Shown: positions 39,601 through 52,162 of the stretch, in pieces
How the letters are laid out: every line of letters begins with the position of its first letter
Position numbering within the stretch: position 1 is the stretch's first letter
Source of the DNA: Conchocele bisecta
Lineage: Eukaryota; Mollusca; Bivalvia; Lucinida; Thyasiridae
Assembly: GCA_029237695.1 (NCBI GenBank)
Contig: CM055266.1
Span: forward strand, 9,379,805 to 9,443,804
Reading direction: 5' to 3'
DNA: 64,000 bases
Program-made: the position numbers and the translations under genes
The notes under the pieces: generated by a model
What the model was told of the DNA's origin: nothing
The model's database searches: none
The model's input: the letters and a program-made list of their open reading frames with translations, nothing else

Positions 39601-42600
39601 CCGCTGGGGAAAATAAAACAAGAAACGAGGCAAAGCCACGAAGGCCAGGTTTTTTCCAAGCATGGACACTTGGATAACATAATTATACCCACTTTTTGTA
39701 GACTAGATGGCCGTGGCCTGCATGTCGCGCCTTGGGGCGAGGCATGGACACTAAAGAATTGATATAGTAGATGGAAAAACTTTAACGAAAAAACTTTAAC
39801 CGGACACACGGACGTACGGACGGACGGACGTATGCCAAAATGCCGACGATATCGCGCTTTCCGCAAGCGGGTGCGACAATGATGATAAACACCCATGTGA
39901 AGTATCAAGGTAATGGGTGAAGCAGTTGCAGAGATATAGTACACGAAAAAACTTTAACAAATAAATTCAAAGTAATTTGACCTTGACATTGCGCACAGGG
40001 GCCGCACGGTTGGGGGTTAGAGTGAAAATATGGATGATGATAAACACCCATGTGAAGTTTCAAGGTAATGGGCGAAGCAGTTGCAGAGATATAGTATAAC
40101 AAAAAAGTTTTAACCAAAAAATTTAACAAGACGTACGTTAAAAAGTTAACGTTGAAAATGGCTAAGTCAATTACGTAGAAATAATAGGTGAAGGTAAAAA
40201 AATGGTCACATGTTGGATAGTTGTATGTGGTAGGCACCCCTTGGTTATGAAGCTGTGAAAGTTTGGTGGTCCTAGGTGGTACAGTACCAAAGAAATGGAC
40301 TTAAACACAAAAACTTAACATTGTAAACGCGAAAAGTTAACATTGAAAATGGCTAAGTCGACTGCGCGGAAAAAATGGGTCAAGTTCAAAACAAAAAACG
40401 AGGCAAAGCCACGAAGGCCAGGTTTTTTTCCAAGCATAGACACTTGGATAACATAATTATACCCACTTTTTGTAGACTAGATGGCCGTGGCCTGCATGTC
40501 GCGCCTTGGGGCAAGGCATGGACACTTAAAAAAATAGATATAGTAGATGGAAAAACTTTAACCAAAAAACTTTAACCGGACACACGTACGAACGGACGGA
40601 CGTATGCCAAAATGCCGACGATATCGCGCTTTCCGCAAGCAGGTGCGACAATGATGATAAACACCCATGTGAAGTATCAAGGTATTGGGTGAAGCAGTTG
40701 AAGAGATATAGTACACGAAAAAACTTTAACAAAAAAATTCAAAGTAATTTGACCTTGACATTGGGCACAGGATCGCGCTTTCCGCAAGCAGGTGCGACAA
40801 TGATGATAAACACCCATGTGAAGTATCAAGGTATGGGTGAAGCAGTTGCAGAGATATAGTACACGAAAAAACTTTAACAAAAAAATTCAAAGTAATTTGA
40901 CCTTGACATTGACACAGGATCACGCTTTGCCGCAAGCAGGTGCGACAATGATAGATAAATCACCCATGTGAAGTATCAAGGTATTGGGTGAAGCAGTTGC
41001 AGAGATATAGTACACGAAAAAACTTTAACAAAAAAATTCAAAGTAATTTGACCTTGACATTGGGCACAGGGGCCGCACGGTTGGGGGTTAGAATGAAAAA
41101 TATGGATGATGATAAACACCCATGTGAAGTTTCAATGGTAATGGGCGAAGCAGTTGCAGAGATATAGTATAACGAAAAAGTTTTAAACCAAAAAACTTTA
41201 ACCAGACGTACGTTAAAAGTAGAAATAATAGGTGAAGGTAAAAAAATGGTCACATGTTGGATAGTTGTATGTGGTAGGCACCCCTTGGTTATGAAGCTGT
41301 GAAAGTTTGGTGGTCCTAGGTGGTACAGTACCAAAGAAATGGACTTAAACACGAAAACTTAACATTGTAAACGCGAAAACTTAACATTGAAAATGGCTAA
41401 GTCGACTACGCGGAAAAAATGGGTGAAGTTAAAAAAAAAAAGTAACATGTTGGATAGTGATATGTGGTGGGTACCCCTTGATTATGAAGCTGTGAAAGTT
41501 TGGTGGTCCTAGGTGGTACAGTACCAAAGAAATGGACTTAAACACGAAAACTTAACATTGTAAACGCGAAAACTTAACATTGAAAATGGCTAAGTCGACT
41601 ACGCGGAAAAAATGGGTCAAGTTAAAAAAAAATTAACATGTTGGATAGTGATATGTGGTGGGCACCCCTTGATTATGAAGCTGTGAAAGTTTGGTGGTCC
41701 TAGGTGGTACAGTACCAAAGAAATGGACTTAAACACGAAAACTTAACATTGAAAACGCGAAAACTTAACATTGAAAATGGCTAAGTCGATTGTGCCCGCC
41801 CGGCTTTCGCCAATCCAATAGCCTGGATTTTTTTTCAAAAAACCTGGCTAAAAATCACTTAAAAAAAAACAAGAAACGAGGCAAAGCCACGAAGGCCAGG
41901 TTTTTTCGAAGCATGGACACTTGGATAACATAATTATACCCACTTTTTGTAGACTAGATGGCCGTGGCCAGCATGTCGCGCCTTGTGGCGAGGCATGGAC
42001 ACTAAAAAAATAGATATAGTAGATGGAAAAACTTTAACGAAAAAACTTTAACCCGACACACGGACGTACGGACGGACGTATGCGAAAATGCCGACGATAT
42101 CGCGCTTTCCGCAAGCGTGTGCGACAATGATGATAAACACCCATGTGAAGTATGAAGGTAATGGGTGAAGCAGTTGCAGAGATATAGTACACGAAAAAAC
42201 TTTAACAAATAAATTCAAAGTAATTTGACCTTGACATTGCGCACAGGGGCCACACGGTTGGGGGTTAGAATGAAAATATGGACGATGATAAACACCCATG
42301 TGAAGTTTCAAGGTAATGGGCGAAGCAGTTGCAGAGATATAGTATAACGAAAAAGTTTTAACCAAAAAATTTAAACAGACGTACGTTAAAAAGTTAACGT
42401 TGAAAATGGCTAAGTTTAATTACGTAGAAATAATAGGTGAAGGTAAAAAAATGGTCACATGTTGGATAGTTGTATGTGGTAGGCACCCCTTGGTTATGAA
42501 GCTGTGAAAGTTTGGTGGTCCTAGGTGGTACAGTACCAAAGAAATGGACTTAAAACACGAAAAACTTAACATTGTAAACGCGAAAATACTTAACATTGAA

Positions 42601-44265
42601 AATGGCTAAGTCGACTGCGCGGAAAAATGGGTGAAGTTAAAAAAAAAAGTAACATGTTGGATAGTGATATGTGGTGGGTACCCCTTGATTATGAAGCTGT
42701 GAAAGTTTGGTGGTCCTAGGTGGTACAGTACCAAAGAAATGGACTTAAACACGAAAAATTAACATTGTAAACGCGAAAACTTAACATTGAAAATGGCTAA
42801 GTCGACTACGCGGAAAAAAATGGGTCAAGTTTAAAAAAAAAGTAACATGTTGGATAGTGATATGTGGTGGGCACCCCTTGATTATGAAGCTGTGAAAGTT
42901 TGGTGGTCCTAGGTGGTACAGTAACAAAGAAATGGACTCAAACACGAAAACTTAACATTGATTGTGGACGCCGCCCGCCTCCCGCCCGGCTTTCGCCAAT
43001 CCAATAGCCTGGATTTTTTTTCAAAAAAACCTGGCTAAAAAAGTAACATGTTGGATAGTGATATGTGGTGGGCACCCCTTGATTATGGAGCTGTGAAAGT
43101 TTGGTGGTCCTAGGTGGTACAGTACCAAAGAAATGGACATAAACACGAAAACTTAACATTGAAAACGCGAAAACTTAACATTGAAAATGGCTAAGTCGAT
43201 TGCGCGGAAAAAATGGGTCAAGTTAAAAAAAAAGTAACATGTTGAATAGTGATATGTGGTGGGCACCCTTTGATTATGAAGCTGTGAAAGTTTGGTGGTC
43301 CTAGGTGGTACAGTACCAAAGAAATGGACTTAAACACGAAAACTTAACATTGAAAACGCGAAAACTTAACATTGAAAATGGCTAAGTCGATTGTGCCCGC
43401 CCGGCTTTCGCCAATCCAATAGCCTGGATTTTTTTTCAAAAAACCTGGCTAAAAATCACTTAAAAAAAAACAAGAAACGAGGCAAAGCCACGAAGGCCAG
43501 GTTTTTTCCAAGCATGGACACTTGGATAACACTAAAAAAATAGATATAGTAGATGGAAAAACTTTAACGAAAAAACTTTAACCCGACACACGGACGTACG
43601 GACGGACGTATGCGAAAATGCCGACGATATCGCGCTTTCCGCAAGCGTGTGCGACAATGATGATAAACACCCATGTGAAGTATGAAGGTAATGGGTGAAG
43701 CAGTTGCAGAGATATAGTACACGAAAAAACTTTAACAAATAAATTCAAAGTAATTTGACCTTGACATTGCGCACAGGGGCCACACGGTTGGGGGTTAGAA
43801 TGAAAATATGGACGATGATAAACACCCATGTGAAGTTTCAAGGTAATGGGCGAAGCAGTTGCAGAGATATAGTATAACGAAAAAGTTTTAACCAAAAAAT
43901 TTAACCAGACGTACGTTAAAAAGTAAAGTTAACGTTGAAAATGGCTAAGTCAATTACGTAGAAATAATAGGTGAAGGTAAAAAAATGGTCACATGTTGGA
44001 TAGTTGTATGTGGTAGGCACCCCTTGATTATGAAGCTGTGAAAGTTTGGTGGTCCAAGGTGGTACAGTACCAAAGAAATGGACTCAAACACGAAAACGTA
44101 ACATTGATTGTGGACGCCGCCCGCTGCCTGCCTGCCCCGCCCGCCCGCCCACCCTGCTTTCGCCAATCCAATAGCCTGGATTTTTTTTCAAAAAACCTGG
44201 CTAATAAAATCAAAAAGAAATAACCAATAGGATCAAAAATAAACAATTGGCGATAAAAAAGGGTT
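39600..44265. repeat. Complex tandem-array block
   Basis: Two alternating cores. One (~200 bp) has GATGATAAACACCCATGTGA, GAAGCAGTTGCAGAGATATA and a CGCTTTCCGCAAGCG hairpin. The other (~190 bp) has GTTTGGTGGTCCTAGGTGGT, CAGTACCAAAGAAATGGACT and AACTTAACATTG, about 10 times between 40268 and 44090. CAAGAAACGAGGCAAAGCCA heads occur at 39608, 40386, 41872 and 43473, and (GGAC)n runs near 39813, 42061 and 43591. No coding capacity. Confidence 0.88.
41800..44000. repeat. Recent direct duplication, offset about 1.53-1.60 kb
   Basis: Sequence from about 41800 to 42400 recurs from about 43385 to 43930, nearly base for base; the translated 318-bp stretch at 42048 is identical at 43578. The second copy lacks 71 bp after CTTGGATAAC, which changes the offset from 1601 to 1530. 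Confidence 0.9.
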
Positions 44266-44269
44266 TCCC

Positions 44270-44560
44270 AAAACTAATTGATTGTTTGTTTGTTGGGGTT
44301 TAATTAAATCCCAAAATCAGAACTGATTTTTAACAATAAAATTAAAAAATCTATATATTCAGCCCTGAAATCAGAATAATCCTGATCTGTTGCCAGGTCC
44401 TCGCCACACCAGAATCGCTTGACCACCTCCCAAAAGCAGTAGGATCAGTAATAATCTTACTACTTTTACAATGGGCAATAACCTAATTCATCTCCCAGGT
44501 AACAAAAGAGCCAAAGATAAAAACGTAACTGAGGGCCAAACCAAGCAAATCGTGATTACG
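44270..44560 (+). mobile_element. SINE-like element, 3' part
   Basis: GGGGTTTAATTAAATCCCAA, ATATTCAGCCCTGAAATCAG, AAAAGCAGTAGGATCAGTAA, GAGCCAAAGATAAAAACGTA. It shows the site uninterrupted, where the copy at 20608 is cut. Confidence 0.68.
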
Positions 44561-44814
44561 TGAATTTTAGGGTTGACAATTTCCCGGGAAATAAGCACGG
44601 TGGGAAATACTGGGAAATATGATTTGTATTGGACGGTGATATAACAAATGTCATGCTTAGTAGCTAATCCCCTACCAACTGGTTTTAATATGTTTTTTTA
44701 TTACACTGTACTTTCTACTAGTAGAAATCCTGCCTATGCAATACTAGAAATCAATTGATTAATACACAATATCTGTAAATTCTAAGACCAAAAATGTGTA
44801 TACAATTCTATAAC

Positions 44815-44970
44815 CAGGTGGCCGCGGCCCGCATGTAGAGCCCGCCGAGGTATTTGATGGTATTTTTAAAAACTTTAACGCAGATTTCGGACGGATGGAC
44901 GCACTGACACCCGGACGTCATTGTGATCACTATGTCTCGCTTTCCGCAAGCGGGCACAACAATAAAATTG
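44815..44970. repeat. CGCTTTCCGCAAGCG-ended element, short
   Basis: GTGGCCGCGGCCCGCATGTA, CTTTAACGCAGATTTCGGAC, GGATGGACGC, and terminal TCTCGCTTTCCGCAAGCGGG with CAACAATAA. Confidence 0.7.
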
Positions 44971-44973
44971 TCC

Positions 44974-47690
44974 TTAAAACAGAATTAGGCTGAAAATTGT
45001 TAAAAAAGCAGGAAAAATTATGTGAAAAATCATATTTCCTGGTATTTCCCACTTTTGACAGTATTTCCCGGGGCAAGAAATACCAGCGGGAAATACCATC
45101 CCTGGTACCACCCCTGGTATTTCCCGGCCAACCCTGGTTAATTTACGCCGTCGCGTTCGCCTGTAAATATTTGGACACTCGTTGAGAGAAACCAGACATT
45201 TATATATGTTTCCTAGAATAAACTGTGTCCGAATATTTAGGGTTATTACGGTATGATCAACTAGGCTGACCGTTGAAGACTCACCATTGACCAGAGTTGA
45301 GCAGGAATATTTGCTCTGAATGTTTTTTAAACTCTGTGGGCATCCTCCGGTCAGTAAAAACGGAGGGGTAAAATACACCATCTAGAACTCTAGTTGCGGA
45401 CACATAACTCTTCCAATACTCCCATATTGTCTGTAGCAGAGTAATAGTGCCATCCATAGCTTTCCCATGCAGAGTAGGAAATCAGATATGATTTTCACTT
45501 TAACTGTATTATGACACATTTCTACATTATTTAATCCATTACTCTGAATAGAGATTATTTTAGTATGAAAATTTTCAGAAAAAAAGCTGTATTTTCTTTT
45601 ATTTCATCTCAAAAGTATATGTTGTTACCACTCCTTCCAAATGGTTCAAATTAGTTTTGAGTACATAAATCTAATTACACAACATTTGTAACATAAGCGA
45701 CTGCATTATGACGTAGTAGTATTTTCAAATTTGCATTTCAAGTGTTCTTTGTTTACTTTCTACTTCGTGGAGAGTGACCTAAGAATTTTGCTAATACACA
45801 CACAATAATATTTTGTCTCATATTGTAGAATATAGTGAAGTATGAACGTCAATGCCCAGCATATTATTGCTATATTTTAGTGCGCGAAATGGAAATGCTA
45901 TTCCACAAATTTATACCGTTGACTGAGGTGTAGCGATATACAATGTAGTGCAAGCTATTGCCTATAAAGCGGTAAATGTACAGCAAGCTTCAAATGAGTG
46001 GTAACAACATTATTGTATCCATAGACTGAGCTAAGGAAATAAATGTCAGGAGATGCACATGTCAGCTAAGCTAGCGTAAATCACGAAATATAGAGGTAAA
46101 ATGTCTGGTTGTTCCGTCAACTGAATGATAATGGTCCCCATCTCGTCAATTAGGTGATTCAATTTCAAAAGATATTTGTCACACCTCCACTAATTGGTTG
46201 CCTGCCAATGCTACTTGGCCGCATGCTTAACCACTTTCAATTAATATTGTCATGTGACCAAATGAGTTAATCAGCGAAGCATAATTATGATCATGCGCTG
46301 CTGAATAACTTGAGCCATACTACTGGAGCACTTGATTAATCTACGCTCGAAATGTCAACTTTTTACATGATACATGTCACATGCACAAGCCATTGAAACA
46401 TATAAATGTGTGGGACATCAGTGACCACCTCACTACTCATCTTGGATGAGAAATCCTACTACGTTTCTTGTTCTGGCATTGTATGCATGCTATATTCTGC
46501 GATAGTTTGCAGCTGCTGGCAACATAGAGAAAATCAGACAGTAATCACAGTGCATTTCTCCATCACCTTCATTAATTGACAATTAATCACAGCTGATTAC
46601 CAATTAATACATGCCCTATCACCCACACATATTGATAATTTATCATGCCTATATTAGAGCATGATTGACAATTCTTTGAATTGGCAAAGCTAGGTTGACG
46701 AAATCTCTCGGTTGACTAACAGGTACGTTGACGGAACCTCTGACACCCGATTCTTATCCCGCATCCATCTTTGTTACACTTGTTACACCGTTACACAGAA
46801 AATAACTTCTGGTTTTCACACTGTGTCTTTTCGTTACAGTTGTTACTGTAACATGGGCGAAAATATCTTTGTTACACTTGTTACACAGTAACAAAATGGG
46901 CACCTCCTGCCAGTTGGTATCTTTTGGTGCAGAAAATGGTCACGTTACCCGATATGTTTGGGGGTTAATCGATACATTTTGCTCTAAAATACATCATTTT
47001 ATGCAAGCAAATATATTTCCCATTTTGAACAACGAAAATACTAAATATTGATCTGTTTGTTTGAAGCGTTCAAAAATGATTAAATTATATAGGAAAACGG
47101 GTAAGATTTCCCCCTGTGCTGCTGGACAGGGGAGATAAGTATAACCTGCAGATGTGCGAAATGGACAATGTCCGACTTCCAGAATAAGTGCAGTCAAATG
47201 ACCACCCCCCCCCCCCCCTAGCCCCCAAAAACAAACTTTTTAACAGGACTCAAGGACACAGACACATACACCGACGCATACTCAGTCGAAACATTATACC
47301 CTATTTCTCTCGACTCAACTGAGACCAGGAGGGGGGGGGGGGCATGAAAAATCCTGAAACTGAACATGTTAACTGCCACGAAAACTGATAACTATTCGCG
47401 AAAACCAATGACATAAGAATATTTGCTATTTTCTGGTGTATATAACTAACATCCAATGTATAAGCGCACAGTTAATCACATGAATGTATGCATCAGCAGC
47501 ATCTGAAATCTAATTCGAGCAAATAAAAACACATATTTCAAGAAATATACACAAAAAAAATAATGATGAAAATAACAAACCGGTGTAAAGTAACTTTTCT
47601 ACTGGTTATTAACAGTCACCATGCGCACGTGACACCTAGGTAAAAAGGAACACTTTGTCAACAGGATAGCACAATAGCCAAGTTAGTCCT
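44974..47690. other. Non-coding stretch with minor repeats
   Basis: No gene recognised. A 135-codon frame on the minus strand (44974-45381) overlaps GGGAAATAC-type repeats and has no recognisable domain. A split GTTGTTACCACTC palindrome spans about 45600-46020. TTGTTACACTTGTTACAC motifs recur at 46770-46890. A C-run lies at 47203-47218 and a G-run at 47331-47341, next to a tandem-core tail. Confidence 0.55.
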
Positions 47691-47935
47691 GTAACCTATT
47701 TCATCAACATTGCAAAGTATACTTTACTAGCAAAGTATACTTTGAGGGAGTAATCATTTATTTTTCGTTGAAATGCATTATTTCATATAGAACTAACAAA
47801 TGCATATATTTCATGATTAAAAGTAAGCAGAATTATTATACTGAGTGTATTACATTATCACAGCCAAATTGGCTGTGATAATGTAATAAATTCAGTATAA
47901 TAAAAATTAAAAAATTTATCATAAAATTGAAAAAA
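47691..47935. mobile_element. AAGTATACTTT-family foldback, right end lost
   Basis: CCTATTTCATCAACATTGCA ... CACAGCCAAATTGGCTGTGA ... TTCAGTATAATAAAAATTAA. The terminal arm is missing on the right. Confidence 0.82.
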
Positions 47936-48404
47936 CACCCACAAATACACACATTTGTGTATATAACACCAATATTGTTTAACATTATAGGCAGTTGTAG
48001 TATGTGTAGACCTTGTACCCCATGTACCCCATGTAGACTAGTCTACAAACACGCCTACCAGGGAATCTGCCATGATTTCTTGCCATATATGATTTGGCGG
48101 CCGGTTTGAAAAATGGCAGTCGGCAAACAAGAAATGCCAATGTTATTTCAATGTATCATTGTAAAATAATAGTTCAATGACATTAATGTTGTTATTACGT
48201 GCGTTGTATTGGTTCAATATCATTATAAAAAAAAAAGTGTCGCCTAATTTGTACAATTCAAGATCGCCGCCATAGTAACGAAGTGAAATTTGGTCAGAAT
48301 GTTAAATGGTGTATCATTTTCCACCAATTTACTGTTTCCTGACTAATTGGAAAGGATCTCAATGTTGTTTCAGATCCAGCTCCTTAGAAATGCAAGATGG
48401 CCAC

Positions 48405-49455
48405 CAGATTTACCCAAATCTACCCAAATCTTCACATAATTACTATATGTGTTAATAAATAAAGCTATACACATAACAATAACGATGTTTGGAATGTAAT
48501 TACATAATGTATGTCATTAATTTGCTCATACCAGGGCCCATTAATTTTAATGTGCTGATGCAAAATGGAAATATTTGTATATGAAATAAAGGGAGAGTAC
48601 TGCGATAAACTTAATACTTGGCAGCCAAGGAAGATAATCCACTTTATAATGCCTAAACATGCTATTAAAAAATGGGAATGATGATTTTTAATTGAAATAC
48701 AAATAAAAAAAAATGTAAAACCTCTCTAATGTTGACATACAAAAAGACAGTGTGAAGGTGTCTACCGTATACTGGCCGTTTTCGTCCGCCAGGACGTGCA
48801 GCCATCTTGTACATAATCACTTGTTGAGGCTATACCTCTAGGGAAATTTGTAATCACAGTCTGATCAGGGTCTACACTGTTTTCCATGTTGTACATAATC
48901 ACTGTATACCGTATACAAGCAAGCCGCGTGTCGCCCGCCATGACGTGTAGCCATCTTATAACAACTACTTGTTGAGGCTATACCTTCTATTGGGAAATTT
49001 GCAATCACAGTCTGATCAGGGTCTACCTGGTTCCCTATTTTGTGCATAGCCACTTTGTTTTTAACTATTTCAAAAAGATGTTGGCATATAATTACTCGGT
49101 GAAATAAATATTGCAATGCTATGGAGGTGACCGGTTATACAGTTGGACGAGCAGTGTACTGTATATATGTGCCATATGAAATCATGATCGATGGCAACTT
49201 AAAGTTAGACAACTGATACATAATTAATGAGTCTCGATCACGGTAGCCTCCCTTTATAATAATGCTACATGTATATTAATCGCTTTCCCGCGGAAATATG
49301 TGCTTTATTCTTCCATTTTTTCTGTCAAAATGTGCTAATTGTATGATATACTAGTGATATATTGTTAAAAAAGTATATAATATAATCATAAATGTTATTT
49401 TTAATGAAGATTTGGGTAGATTTGGGTAAGATTTGGGTAAATCGTGCTGCCGGCC
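48405..49455. mobile_element. ~1.05-kb inverted-repeat element (CCAGATTTACCCAAATC ends)
   Basis: Ends GCCACCAGATTTACCCAAAT...CTTCA and TGAAGATTTGGGTAGATTTG...GGCCACC are inverted. Inside, a ~165-bp unit (GCCATCTTGTACATAATCAC, TTGTTGAGGCTATACC, AATCACAGTCTGATCAGG) is repeated twice at about 48760-49035. No transposase frame seen. Confidence 0.68.
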
Positions 49456-50202
49456 ACCAGAGACATCCAGGAGAAAATTCATACGGTTATATGCCTAACT
49501 CAAAACAGTATTTGACTCAGGAGGGCGGATGATGGTATTTCTCCACTAAATGAAAGGTGTTTGAAGATGAAAGGAAGCTGTTATAATTACGATCGAGGCA
49601 TTTAAGCCAATGCTTGTAAAATATATGTGACCCTGAAAACACACAGAGTGTCACCGGTCCTCTTGTTTAACTTCTCACCAGGTTAGAAGACACCAAATGG
49701 TGCAAAAGTAGTCCGGTATAAAAAAAAATAGTGTGGGTGTTTTGAGGTCACAGACACCGTTTGCTTGCAAATCTTGATCCATTACTACCCATGGACTTTC
49801 ACTTGAGGAACATTTTGGGGTGCCTTTAACACCAGTTTTCAGCATATTTGTAGCATTTAAAAGAAAACACTGAACCTGTTGGTCACTTGATATAAACGGA
49901 GTTTCCGTGGCCAAAAATGTACACAATATTGGATGATATGACAAGGTTGGATTTTTCTTTCTTAGGAGTAAGTGAACCTATTGTTTAGTTCATGCAGAAC
50001 CAGTACAGACTGGCTGCAGGTCATGTACAAGTGGGTCCCACAGCATCCATACGAATAATGAAAGTAGGAGAGACTGGCCTTATTGGATGGCATTCGGTTA
50101 AATTATATAGTAAAACTATTTGGTGGTGTCTATAACCACCATTCCGATTATATGTTCAGGTTTAACCACACTAAATCATCATATATGTATGCGCAATGTA
50201 GT
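49456..50202. other. Flank of the LTR element, no feature recognised
   Basis: No repeat or coding frame that I can assign. Confidence 0.45.
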
Positions 50203-50348
50203 TGTCACGGTACGGATCTAGTAACTCGATCAGGAGAGAATATGTGTATCTGTGCCCGGTCAGCTCAGTCGGTAGAGTGACCGCCTTGTAAGCGGGAGGT
50301 GCCGGGTTCGAGTCCTGGGTCTGGTGAATATTTTCTCTTTCTGTTACA
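50203..50348 (+). mobile_element. Short LTR containing a tRNA-like gene (5' LTR)
   Basis: The 146-bp segment starts TGTCACGGTACGG and ends TTTCTGTTACA (TG...CA), immediately before the primer-binding site. A second copy (about 90% alike by eye) is at 60979-61120, also followed by TGGCGCC and preceded by a purine-rich tract. Both copies carry the tRNA-like unit, so the unit belongs to the LTR rather than being a chance neighbour. Confidence 0.8.
50254..50325 (+). tRNA. tRNA-like sequence inside the LTR, anticodon TGT, probably not a working tRNA
   Basis: The 72-nt segment fits cloverleaf geometry: acceptor GCCCGGT, D arm GCTC, anticodon loop CTTGTAA (TGT at 34-36, nominally Thr), T stem CCGGG, T loop TTCGAGT. 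The A box (AGCTCAGTCGG) and B box (GGTTCGAGTCC) match the Pol III consensus, and TTTT follows at 50331. The acceptor has one mismatch and several wobble pairs, so aminoacylation is doubtful. The 5' half resembles tRNA-Lys more than tRNA-Thr. Confidence 0.75.
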
Positions 50349-50350
50349 TT

Positions 50351-50368
50351 TGGCGCCCAACGAGGGAC
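50351..50368 (+). promoter_or_regulatory. Primer-binding site, tRNA-Lys type
   Basis: TGGCGCCCAACGAGGGAC begins two bases after the LTR. Its first 12 bases match the complement of the 3' end of animal tRNA-Lys(CUU), a common primer of retroelements. The same motif recurs at 60845-60862. Confidence 0.85.
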
Positions 50369-52162
50369 TAATCACCATCGTGGAAGACTCTGCGCTGAAG
50401 ACAACACTGGAAGAGAGCGGCGACTAGCGACACCATGAGGATAGTTTTCTCCTGAATGCGCTCGGCTGACCGAGGAATACATCCGGCACCGCAGTACTGG
50501 GATATACCCTTGTTACCTGGGACGGATATATTTGACGGATGGGAAGTTATCGATCGTTCACCGGTTTCATGTAAACATCTGATTATTCACACGTGTACGT
50601 GCAGATGTGATTATTTGTGTCTGGTAATCATCATGAAAGGCCTTCGACGACGTAGTTTATTTTCTGTCCTTATTTGTGTCTGGTAATCATCATGAAAGGC
50701 CTTCGACGACGTAGTTTATTTTCTTAGTGATCACTCGCGACAACTCCTAGCATCCACCACATGTAGTCACAGGTGGAAGACTCGGACCTATGACACCAAA
50801 AAAATGCCTATTAAAAAAAAATCCCATTACCCCACCCACTTGGTATCGTACAGTACTATACGTTAATTCAAGGTGAGCATAAATAGCGCTATTATAGAAA
50901 GAGCCCTCTTTTTTCCGGCTGGCACAAACACAATAAACATCGATTAAATGTATGAAATATGTCTCTGGCAATCGATAAAGGTATTAGGTGTGTGAATATA
51001 CTCACTTCAAATCGCTGTTTCAAGTATTTATTGAGTTATTCGCGTTTTGATTACCCCATCCAAAGCGAAAGTTGCGTGTACGAAAGAATCTCACACAGAA
51101 TCGGAGGCCGTCCGGCTGGATTATCGGTCATATTTGGCCGATAGCTGATCGCCAGCTCAAACTAAAGTCGTACACCATGATCATATACATTAGAGACTCC
51201 AACCATACAAAGTTCGTCCAATTGTGATCGTTCGCCGATCTAAAAAACACTTTTTTCTAATTTTATTGACTTTCTTTCATGATTCGCGTACTATCAGATT
51301 ATGTCTTCCGGAAACCCTGAAAAGGGAAAGTCCTCGCGTCTATTTTTAGGTTTAACCAATCAGAGATGTTCTTACATAGACGCTTCGGTGGTTGTATTGA
51401 CCCAGTTCCAGATAATGAACGAAATTATAGAAAAAAAGTGTTTTTTAGATCGGCGAACGATCACAATTGGACGAACTTTGTATGGATTTGTGTCAATGCA
51501 TCGCAGTAAATTAATTAAGTTTAATTTATTTCTTTGCGACACATTCGGTTTGTTTTGTTTGTGAATTTTGCTTGGCGGATGAAATTTGAAGTTTGATAAC
51601 ACGCGACATCAGGGAACCTGATTGGGAAAGCCAGGTAATTGTTTGGATACATAGTGGCATGTTCGAAACTGAATCTTGTTGAGCATCACCGGAGAATACT
51701 TTGATCAGGACATTGATTTGCTGAATTTATTCCTTGGATACACATTCTGAGATTGATGTTACCTCCCTTGAATAGTTGACAGTGCAATTGAGAGTAGGAT
51801 GTTACTTGAGTTAAGCTGATGGTCTGATTAGTAATACATAGGTATACTGATGGTGGATCGTGTCAGTACCTGGTAGTTGCGATATATCACATATTGCCAC
51901 AGGGGTCAGTGGTGATACCAATTGGTATCAGTTGTACAATATATTTAATTATTCCAGGATGTGTACTTGTAATTAACATAAAATAGTTTTCTGTTATACA
52001 GGGAATTATTTGTTGATTGCATTTGTGTATTAATTAGGTTTGAATTTCGGGTTTGGTGATAATCAGGCTTGGGTTTGGACTCTGATTGATACTGCAATTC
52101 ATTTATTGTACTTGGATCTGATTTACTAATTGGTGCACTATTGGTTCAGTTGATCAGTCACT
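50369..52162 (+). other. Leader of the LTR retrotransposon
   Basis: About 1.8 kb between the primer-binding site and gag, unusually long. It holds a 55-bp direct duplication (50611-50665 and 50670-50724; CATGAAAGGCCTTCGACGAC) and an inverted-repeat element at 51206-51484. No open frame with a recognisable product. Confidence 0.6.
51206..51484. mobile_element. MITE with ~54-bp inverted ends in the LTR leader
   Basis: CATACAAAGTTCGTCCAATT...AAAACACTTTTTTCT pairs with AGAAAAAAAGTGTTTTTTAG...AACTTTGTATG. The arms are almost identical and enclose about 170 bp. Confidence 0.88.

Noticed and set aside
39444..39944. 166-residue open frame on the minus strand
   Set aside because: It crosses from the duplicated RNGTT 5' flank into a repeat block and shows no domain. 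The part starting MSHPEATCP is one of the duplicated upstream ATGs.
42048..42365. 105-residue frames repeated identically at 42048 and 43578
   Set aside because: Identity comes from a DNA-level duplication of a tandem repeat. The frame runs through GGAC microsatellite and hairpin sequence and has no domain.
44974..45381. 135-residue minus-strand frame
   Set aside because: Overlaps GGGAAATAC-type repeats; no recognisable motif, splice context or homologue.
50254..50325. A functional nuclear tRNA-Thr gene
   Set aside because: It is inside an LTR, has an acceptor mismatch and weak stems, and does not resemble tRNA-Thr outside the anticodon. Kept as a tRNA-like element instead.
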